Positions 1 to 4,433 of a DNA stretch of 9,298 nt are shown here, piece by piece (position 1 is the first letter of the stretch; each line of letters starts with the position of its first letter). Under the pieces are notes generated by a model, which searched no databases, was not told the origin of the DNA, and worked only from the letters and a program-made list of their open reading frames with translations. The position numbers and the translations under genes were made by a program. This DNA is from Enterocloster bolteae (GTDB taxonomy: Bacteria; Bacillota_A; Clostridia; Lachnospirales; Lachnospiraceae), in the NCBI GenBank assembly GCA_021769025.1, contig JAETTS010000075.1, positions 1-9,298 on the forward strand. The letters are read 5' to 3'.

Positions 1-1151
1 TCCGCCCGTTCTTCCTTCTCCTTAAGCTTCTGGGCAGTGCAATCTAAGAGGAAACGCTGGTAGAACAGAATTCCGTTTTCTTGGATAAGCTTCACATTGC
101 CCATGATATGTAACTCTTGCCCGTCCTTGTGGCGTATGCGGTATTCAATGCTGACAGTGTCACCCTCCTTTTTTAAGGAAGTGATACATTCACGAAGGCG
201 CTCCCTGTCTTCAGCGGCAACTGACTCAGCCACCATGTCAAACCCGTCGTCGATAAGTTCTTTCTCGGATGCGTAACCAAGAATCTTAAGGGCGGCCCTG
301 TTGACACTTAGGATATGAGAGCCATCCAAGGTATGGCACATGACGCCGCAATCCATGGTGGTGAAGATCAATTCCAAGGTATGATTCTTCTCTATAATCT
401 CCTGTTCATAAGCACGTTCCTGAGTCACATCGATGGCCACGCCTACTGTACCCATGACGCTGCCGTCCAAGTCGTATAAAGGAGACTTGTAGGTGGTCAG
501 AAGCTTGGTTCCCTCTCCGGTCTGAACGGTTTCCTCAGATACACAGGTTCGCCTCTTGCTCATGACCTCATTCTCAGATTCAATACAGGCGGGATCATCG
601 TGCTCCACATTCCAGATATAAGCGTGGCCTCTTCCCTCCACCAGGTGTTTAGGTTTGTTGACAGTCTTGCAGAAGCTGTCATTGACCTTCTCATGAATGC
701 CGTTTTTATCCTTGTACCAGATGAGGTTGGGAATGCTGTTGATAGTGGATTCCAGGTAATGGCTGGTCTGCCAGAAATCCTTGCTCATCTTACAGGTTTC
801 TTGCCAGCGCAGGAAACGGAAACGAAGTTCCTCTTCCCCCATGGGCATAATCCAGATGTCCTTGACCTGATCCAGATAGTCTGCTAAAAGGGGAATCTGC
901 CCTTGTTCCACAAGAAGAATGCACTCAGCTTCCTTGCGCTTATATGGCAACAGATCCTGGCAAGCTTTAAGAATGTCCATGCCGCGCAGATCGGCCAGAA
1001 TCACATCCGCCGTTCTTGCCATTGCCGGATCCGGCCTGGTGCTTTCCACAAACGTATGAGTAAAATGCTCCAACGGAGGCATCTCTTTTATCACATGAAA
1101 ACTGCCTTGTTCATAACCGAGTAAGTAAAAAGAAAGATAACATCGGTACAT
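1..1151 (-). CDS. PAS-domain sensor/signalling protein, C-terminus beyond the window
   Basis: I translated this by hand from the minus strand; 383 codons are present and the frame is open at the left edge, so the C-terminal output domain is missing. Residues about 45-118 resemble a degenerate response-regulator receiver: a strand ending ILADLRGMD, a second strand ECILLVEQG, then IWIMPMGEEELRFRF, which recalls the KP-x-x-x-EL end of receivers. Residues about 133-245 form a PAS domain (SIPNLIWYKDKNG, then SPLYDLDGSVMGTVGVAIDVT). Residues about 256-372 form a second PAS domain (LIFTTMDCGVM ... LSVNRAALKILGY ... EYRIRHKDGQ). No transmembrane segment is seen, so it is probably cytosolic. The start at 1151 has a GGGGG-type ribosome binding site seven bases upstream. 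PAS domains sense small ligands, redox or cofactors. The missing output could be a histidine kinase, a GGDEF/EAL domain or a kinase-receiver hybrid, and the visible part cannot decide. The 278-base gap to the divergent gene holds its promoter. Confidence 0.85.
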   Translation of the reverse strand, partial: MYRCYLSFYLLGYEQGSFHVIKEMPPLEHFTHTFVESTRPDPAMARTADVILADLRGMDILKACQDLLPYKRKEAECILLVEQGQIPLLADYLDQVKDIWIMPMGEEELRFRFLRWQETCKMSKDFWQTSHYLESTINSIPNLIWYKDKNGIHEKVNDSFCKTVNKPKHLVEGRGHAYIWNVEHDDPACIESENEVMSKRRTCVSEETVQTGEGTKLLTTYKSPLYDLDGSVMGTVGVAIDVTQERAYEQEIIEKNHTLELIFTTMDCGVMCHTLDGSHILSVNRAALKILGYASEKELIDDGFDMVAESVAAEDRERLRECITSLKKEGDTVSIEYRIRHKDGQELHIMGNVKLIQENGILFYQRFLLDCTAQKLKEKEERA

Positions 1152-1223
1152 TTGATTTCCCCCTGTTTTTGCAGAAGATTTGAAATAGTAAATAGTAGAA
1201 TATACGTCGATACATTACTTATC

Positions 1224-1252
1224 ATTTTAACAATCAAGTTGCTTCCTGTCAA
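1224..1252 (-). promoter_or_regulatory. sigma-A-type promoter for the PAS sensor gene
   Basis: On the minus strand TTGACA (1252-1247) is followed after exactly 17 bases by TAAAAT (1229-1224), nearly the full housekeeping consensus. Transcription would start near 1217, giving a leader of about 65 bases before the ATG at 1151. The leader contains a short A/T-rich repeat (AAATAGT twice, around 1183-1197) of unknown meaning. Confidence 0.7.
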
Positions 1253-1273
1253 TATTACAATGCCTTGAAAAGC

Positions 1274-1301
1274 AGCCAGTAAGCGACAATTGGCTATTTT
1301 T
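1274..1301 (+). terminator. weak terminator-like stem-loop in the divergent intergenic region
   Basis: AGCCAGT (1274-1280) can pair with ATTGGCT (1289-1295), one pair being a wobble, around an eight-base loop. ATTTTT follows. No plus-strand gene precedes it, so if it is real it would end an antisense or small transcript. It also lies just upstream of the -35 element of the PAS gene promoter. The short stem makes chance plausible. Confidence 0.2.
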
Positions 1302-1414
1302 CATGGAATCTGTTAGCGGAGGAAATGTTGTTTGGGAACAGTCTGTAAGTTTTATGAATAGAATCTGATTTTTTTACATATACTGGGAATATATGGACAA
1401 GAATGAAAGAGATC

Positions 1415-1420
1415 AGGAGG
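1415..1420 (+). promoter_or_regulatory. ribosome binding site that sets the start of the coiled-coil gene
   Basis: AGGAGG lies nine bases before the ATG at 1430. An in-frame ATG nine codons earlier (1403) has no such site, and choosing it would put the AGGAGG inside the coding region. The later start is therefore preferred. A TATACT at 1379-1384 could be the -10 element for this gene, but no convincing -35 element accompanies it. Confidence 0.75.
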
Positions 1421-1429
1421 AATCAGGAA

Positions 1430-1699
1430 ATGGAACAACTAGAAAAGCATAGAAGGCCAAGAAGAACCAAACGGGAGAAGCTGGAGGAGGAGCTGCTCAA
1501 AACAGAGGAGACCATAGAACAGTACACAGCGGCGCTGGCAGAGATGCAGGAAAAGCGGCAGGGCCTTCTGGAAGAGATCGAGAATGAGCAGATTCGGGAA
1601 GTAACCAGGATTCTGAAAGAGAAAAATCTTTCCATTGGGCAGCTGAGAGAGCTGCTGACAGAGGAAGAAGGGGAGGAGATGGAAGAGCAGGGAGCCTGA
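1430..1699 (+). CDS. small coiled-coil protein (DUF4315-like), function unknown
   Basis: The product is 89 residues, highly charged, with no membrane segment or signal peptide. Residues 4-20 are strongly basic (KHRRPRRTKREK). Residues about 15-62 form one long predicted helix with coiled-coil character (KLEEELLKTEETIEQY, then AALAEMQEKRQGLLEEIENE). A short segment EVTRILKEKNLSIGQLRELL follows, and the tail is very acidic (EEEGEEMEEQ). The layout of a long helix, a short helical module ending in a leucine-rich turn, and a length under 100 residues recalls DUF4315-type proteins of clostridial conjugative elements, but this rests on memory of the family pattern. The neighbours are not conjugation genes. 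It appears to be a single-gene unit ending at the hairpin at 1715-1747. A DNA- or RNA-associated role through the basic end is only a guess. Confidence 0.75.
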   Translation: MEQLEKHRRPRRTKREKLEEELLKTEETIEQYTAALAEMQEKRQGLLEEIENEQIREVTRILKEKNLSIGQLRELLTEEEGEEMEEQGA

Positions 1700-1714
1700 C
1701 AGGAAACTTGTTTG

Positions 1715-1747
1715 AAAAAAGGATGCCAAAAATGGCATCCTCTTTTT
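1715..1747. terminator. bidirectional intrinsic terminator between convergent genes
   Basis: A perfect eight-base-pair stem, GGATGCCA (1721-1728) with TGGCATCC (1733-1740), closes an AAAA loop. Six A residues precede it and TCTTTTT follows, so it can terminate transcripts from both sides: the coiled-coil gene ending at 1699 on the plus strand and the flagellin/zinc-ribbon unit ending at 1765 on the minus strand. Confidence 0.9.
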
Positions 1748-1764
1748 GTGTGAATAAACGGATA

Positions 1765-2142
1765 TCAATCCCAATGGCCGATTTCCTGAACCGTCAAGGA
1801 CTGTTTCTGGCATTGGGGGCAGAGAATGTGGGAATCATCTTCCGGAATCTCTGGTTCACCGCCACATACAGGGCACTTGCCCTTAAAGGTTTGCCCTGTC
1901 TCAAGAAAGCGAAGGACAGGGACAGAAACCAAGCTTTGGCACGGATGGCAGACAGCGGTATGGTACTGGAACAGAAAAAGCGGTTCAGAGTCTTTCTTAA
2001 CATCTGCCAGAATGCGTTGCCTGGTGTCTGAGGGAAACGCCCCCAGCACCCGGTTCAGAGTAGCATGGTTCCTGCCATGGCCAGAGGAAATCTTCCATTC
2101 TTTCCGGCAGGAAGGGCAGCGGAATTCTTTGATCAGTCCCAT
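1765..2142 (-). CDS. small double zinc-ribbon protein, second gene of the flagellin unit
   Basis: The product is 125 residues with four CxxC knuckles: CPSC (9-12), CHPC (65-68), CPVC (90-93) and CPQC (108-111). Eight cysteines in four pairs fit two zinc sites, and the final pair of knuckles reads as a compact C-terminal zinc ribbon. Between the first two knuckles lies a basic stretch (GHGRNHATLNRVLG, then SDTRQRILADVKK) that could be helical. There is no signal peptide or membrane segment, so it should be cytosolic. AGGAGG (2156-2151) sits eight bases before the ATG. The gene begins 24 bases after the flagellin stop with no terminator between, so co-transcription is likely, and the shared terminator is at 1715-1747. 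The family is not recognised. Nucleic-acid binding, chaperone or metal-handling roles are all possible, and the link to flagellin rests on position only. Confidence 0.85.
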   Translation of the reverse strand: MGLIKEFRCPSCRKEWKISSGHGRNHATLNRVLGAFPSDTRQRILADVKKDSEPLFLFQYHTAVCHPCQSLVSVPVLRFLETGQTFKGKCPVCGGEPEIPEDDSHILCPQCQKQSLTVQEIGHWD

Positions 2143-2166
2143 GGGGGATTCCTCCTATACATATCG

Positions 2167-4005
2167 TCAGCTAATAAGGCTTAAGATGGTTCCAGGTATC
2201 TGGTTGGCCTGGGCAAGCATGCTCTGGCCGCTTTGGAGAATGATCTGGTTGCGCACATGTTCCGTGATGGCTTCCGCCATGTCGGTATCGCGGATACGGG
2301 ACTCTGCGGCAGACAGATTCTCTATGGTATTCTCTATGTTGGACAAGGTATGCTCCAGACGGTTCTGCATCGCCCCGTAATGGCTGCGCATCTGGCTGAC
2401 ACGGTCAATAGCAGCGTCAATATCAGACACAGCCTCGTTGGCATCGTCCAAGGTAAGGATATTGGTGTCTGCAATCCGAAGCCCCCGGCTGTCAAGGCGG
2501 AACAAATCGATGTCAACGGAATTGTTGTAGCCGCCTACACATATGGACAGGCGTCCTGCAGCTCCGATGGACCACTTGCTTATGCGGAAAGATGCGTCGG
2601 CTACCGTACTGCCGATGATGGAGCTTCCGCCATCGGATAAGTTGCTGGCAATGATAGAACCGGCACCGCCTTTGGACGCAACGGAAAGCTGGCGGACAAA
2701 GCCAACTAAACTGGCATCTGGATTGTCAAATAGTCTCTCTAGATCAGCTGAACTGTTTATTGTATTATTAGTATGTTCAGATAACGCCTGAGAAAATGAT
2801 TTGTTTTGATTTAACATACTGTCAAAAATTTTATCCATTCCTGTAGCAATACTGCCAGCAGTGACAGGTCCGGTTCCACCGTTTGCCAGATACCCAAGAT
2901 AGGCGCAAGCCAAGTATCCGTGTCCATAAGGCCGGTCTTTTACATTATATGCTTTTAAGTAATTGGCAATATCCCCGTCCTTTGAAGTATCATTTTCATC
3001 GGCAAGGGAGCCTGCAATCTGTATCAACCGGTTGTTCCAACCAGTAGGGAATCCGCCTCCGGCCAGCTGTGCCGTTCCCTCCACAAACCATTCCGGGAAC
3101 TTTTCCGTGCCACCGCGCCCAAACATCTCATCTGTCAAAGTATACTGCATGACAGAGTGCATCAGCTCGTGGGCAACCGTGGACTTTAGTGCTGCATTGA
3201 GAGGGTTACCATCCTGGATTGATTCGTCGGAGAAATCTCCGGTGTCTACGGTAAGCTTCATATTAAATGGCCTGCCGTTGGCATAGAAGGATGCCTGGGC
3301 GTAAGCCATCATGCCGCTGGGACCATCGATGTACTCGATGCGCAGCTCGATATTCATTTTGTCTGATCCGATATCCGCCTTAAGAGTAGGAAACGCATCC
3401 AATATCTGGGAGACTGCGTTGGGAACATACTCCGTGGCGATCTTTTCTGCCAGGGCCTCAAACTCGCCTGCCGAGGAAGCCTTTCCAGCCTTGCCGGCAG
3501 CACCGGCATAGTTGACGGTTACACTCTGATTGGACAGATCCAGGGTACATCCATAGAAGGCTGACAAGGTAATGTCCCGCTTGGTTCCGCCGTTGGTAAA
3601 AAGGGGTACGCCGCTGAAATTGGTAGAAGTACCAATATGGCCGATCTCCTCTTTTAACTGATCCATCTCTGAATTCATCATGGCGCGCTGGGCATCGGTA
3701 TAGGTTCCATTGGCCGCCTGCACGGACATGGTCTTCATGCGGCCCAACATGGCATGGACTTCCGTCAAAGCGCCTTCCACGGTCTTTATAAGGGAGATAC
3801 CGTCATCGGTATTCCGCTTGGCCTGATTCAGTGTGGTAATCTGCGCCCGCATCTCCTCGGAGATGGCAAGGCCTGCCGCAATGTCACCAGCACGGTTGAT
3901 CTTGTAGCCGGAACTTAGCTTTTCCAGATTCTTGGCCATCGTCCGGTCAGTTGTAGAGATGTTCCTCTGGGAGTTTAACGCCGCAATATTGTGCTGTATC
4001 TTCAT
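2167..4005 (-). CDS. proteolytic flagellin (flagellinolysin): flagellin with internal zinc metallopeptidase domain
   Basis: The 612-residue product is a filament subunit exported by the flagellar type III apparatus. Residues 1 to about 140 form the flagellin N-terminal D0/D1 helices (MKIQHNIAALNSQRN, LSSGYKINRAGDIAAGLAIS). Residues about 525-612 form the C-terminal ones (AAESRIRDTDMAEAITE, QSMLAQANQIPGTILSL). The variable centre, about 150-510, carries HELMH at 279-283 and EWFVEG with E309. By the gluzincin pattern H279, H283 and E309 would bind zinc and E280 would be the catalytic base. This matches the described flagellinolysin family, in which the filament's exposed domain is a protease. 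Ordinary clostridial flagellins are shorter, around 270-400 residues. The start at 4005 is chosen because GGAGG lies upstream and the family N-terminus begins there; a longer open frame to 4140 reads non-flagellin sequence. A sigma-D-like promoter and a leader hairpin precede the gene. It contains cysteines (153, 367, 489), which are rare in flagellins. Substrate is unknown. Confidence 0.95.
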   Translation of the reverse strand: MKIQHNIAALNSQRNISTTDRTMAKNLEKLSSGYKINRAGDIAAGLAISEEMRAQITTLNQAKRNTDDGISLIKTVEGALTEVHAMLGRMKTMSVQAANGTYTDAQRAMMNSEMDQLKEEIGHIGTSTNFSGVPLFTNGGTKRDITLSAFYGCTLDLSNQSVTVNYAGAAGKAGKASSAGEFEALAEKIATEYVPNAVSQILDAFPTLKADIGSDKMNIELRIEYIDGPSGMMAYAQASFYANGRPFNMKLTVDTGDFSDESIQDGNPLNAALKSTVAHELMHSVMQYTLTDEMFGRGGTEKFPEWFVEGTAQLAGGGFPTGWNNRLIQIAGSLADENDTSKDGDIANYLKAYNVKDRPYGHGYLACAYLGYLANGGTGPVTAGSIATGMDKIFDSMLNQNKSFSQALSEHTNNTINSSADLERLFDNPDASLVGFVRQLSVASKGGAGSIIASNLSDGGSSIIGSTVADASFRISKWSIGAAGRLSICVGGYNNSVDIDLFRLDSRGLRIADTNILTLDDANEAVSDIDAAIDRVSQMRSHYGAMQNRLEHTLSNIENTIENLSAAESRIRDTDMAEAITEHVRNQIILQSGQSMLAQANQIPGTILSLIS

Positions 4006-4013
4006 GCACTGAC

Positions 4014-4019
4014 ACCTCC
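4014..4019 (-). promoter_or_regulatory. flagellin ribosome binding site
   Basis: On the minus strand GGAGGT lies eight bases before the ATG at 4005, which fixes the start against the longer open frame. The surrounding AATGGAGGTGT contains the GGA core bound by CsrA, which represses flagellin translation at this position in Bacillus. Whether CsrA acts here is inference. Confidence 0.75.
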
Positions 4020-4082
4020 ATTGTTCTACATGATAAATACGGTGTATGAATAGTGTACAGCTGCCCTGATGTCTCAATCTAT

Positions 4083-4128
4083 AAAAAAAAGCAAGCAAAC
4101 CTCCCATATTGGGGGGGACACCGCTCGC
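4083..4128 (-). terminator. intrinsic-terminator-like hairpin in the flagellin leader (possible attenuator)
   Basis: Read on the minus strand, GCGAGC (4128-4123) pairs with GCTTGC (4096-4091) over six pairs including one wobble. Inside it a run of C residues (4117-4111) pairs with GGGAGG (4105-4100) with one mismatch around an AATAT loop. Eight T residues (4090-4083) follow immediately, as in a rho-independent terminator. It lies about 78 bases before the flagellin start codon and downstream of the sigma-D-like promoter, so it should cut the flagellin message short unless relieved. No conserved riboswitch core was recognised before it. Confidence 0.6.
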
Positions 4129-4149
4129 ATACTCATTCACTTAGTATTT

Positions 4150-4175
4150 ATATCGTCATGCCGTAAGATTTCTTA
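4150..4175 (-). promoter_or_regulatory. sigma-D (sigma-28)-like flagellin promoter
   Basis: On the minus strand TAAG (4175-4172) is followed by 14 bases and then GACGATAT (4157-4150). The Bacillus sigma-D consensus is TAAA, 14-16 bases, GCCGATAT, so one base differs in each element. Start of transcription would be near 4143, giving a leader of roughly 137 bases. Such a promoter is expected for late flagellar genes and supports co-expression with a flagellar regulon encoded elsewhere. Confidence 0.6.
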
Positions 4176-4215
4176 AGAGAATAGACAGAAAAAAAGCAAC
4201 ATATTACCGGTTTTG

Positions 4216-4260
4216 TGTGAACCTAACACTTGGACACGTATTCCATTCGCTGGGTTCACA
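4216..4260. repeat. interrupted palindrome between divergent promoters
   Basis: TGTGAACC (4216-4223) is perfectly complementary to GGTTCACA (4253-4260), with 29 bases between. Seen from the right-facing gene it lies upstream of the -35 at 4291; seen from the flagellin it lies upstream of the sigma-D-like promoter. It could be a paired operator for a dimeric regulator, or a large-loop hairpin in a transcript. No known regulator site was recognised. Confidence 0.4.
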
Positions 4261-4290
4261 AGATAAATTTGTGAAAAAGAAGCACAATCA

Positions 4291-4318
4291 TTGGAAAAGC
4301 TTGTATTTATCTTAAAAT
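4291..4318 (+). promoter_or_regulatory. sigma-A-like promoter for the GH3 gene
   Basis: TTGGAA (4291-4296), 16 bases, then TAAAAT (4313-4318). Transcription would begin near 4325 and give a leader of about 110 bases. It is the best candidate upstream of the gene at 4434 and faces away from the flagellin promoter. Confidence 0.5.
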
Positions 4319-4342
4319 TATGCAACAATAGTTGTGGAAGAA

Positions 4343-4362
4343 ATCGGTCTTTTTGATCGGTC
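4343..4362 (+). repeat. short direct repeat in the GH3 gene leader
   Basis: ATCGGTC occurs at 4343-4349 and again at 4356-4362, a 13-base period, just downstream of the predicted transcription start. It might be a regulator site, but a seven-base repeat is also possible by chance. Confidence 0.25.
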
Positions 4363-4433
4363 AATCGTTTGCTAAGGCAGGGGAAGGTTAGACTGTGAGA
4401 GCACATCACTAGGAAAGAAGGAGGTATTGTTTC

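Larger units (their letters stand above)
4006..4433. other. 428-base divergent control region between flagellin and GH3 genes
   Basis: No convincing gene is seen here. A 78-codon open frame on the minus strand (4173-4409) lacks family features and crosses both promoters. The region holds the flagellin leader with its hairpin (4083-4128), a sigma-D-like promoter facing left (4150-4175), an interrupted palindrome (4216-4260), a sigma-A-like promoter facing right (4291-4318), a small direct repeat (4343-4362) and the GH3 ribosome binding site AAGGAGGT (4418-4425). It is clearly more A/T-rich than the flanking genes. Confidence 0.7.

Noticed and set aside
600..1124. Two plus-strand open frames (95 and 73 codons) near the left edge
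   Set aside because: They are shadows of the PAS sensor gene on the minus strand, whose translation gives two clear PAS domains without a stop.
1318..1348. GGAGG followed by ATG at 1325 as a start of a small gene
   Set aside because: The spacing is only two bases and the frame stops after seven codons.
1826..2380. 184-codon plus-strand open frame opposite the zinc-ribbon and flagellin genes
   Set aside because: It is antisense to two well-supported genes, crosses their junction and the zinc-ribbon ribosome binding site, and shows no family motifs.
4006..4140. Upstream extension of the flagellin frame to an ATG at 4140
   Set aside because: The extra 45 residues read through the leader hairpin and resemble no flagellin, while the ATG at 4005 has a GGAGG site and starts exactly at the family N-terminus.
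4006..4150. Cyclic-di-GMP riboswitch in the flagellin leader
   Set aside because: Such riboswitches precede flagellar genes in some clostridia, but I could not find the conserved core sequence; only a terminator-like hairpin is visible.
4173..4409. 78-codon minus-strand open frame in the flagellin/GH3 intergenic region
   Set aside because: No ribosome binding site or recognisable domain, and it overlaps the promoters and palindrome of a clear control region.
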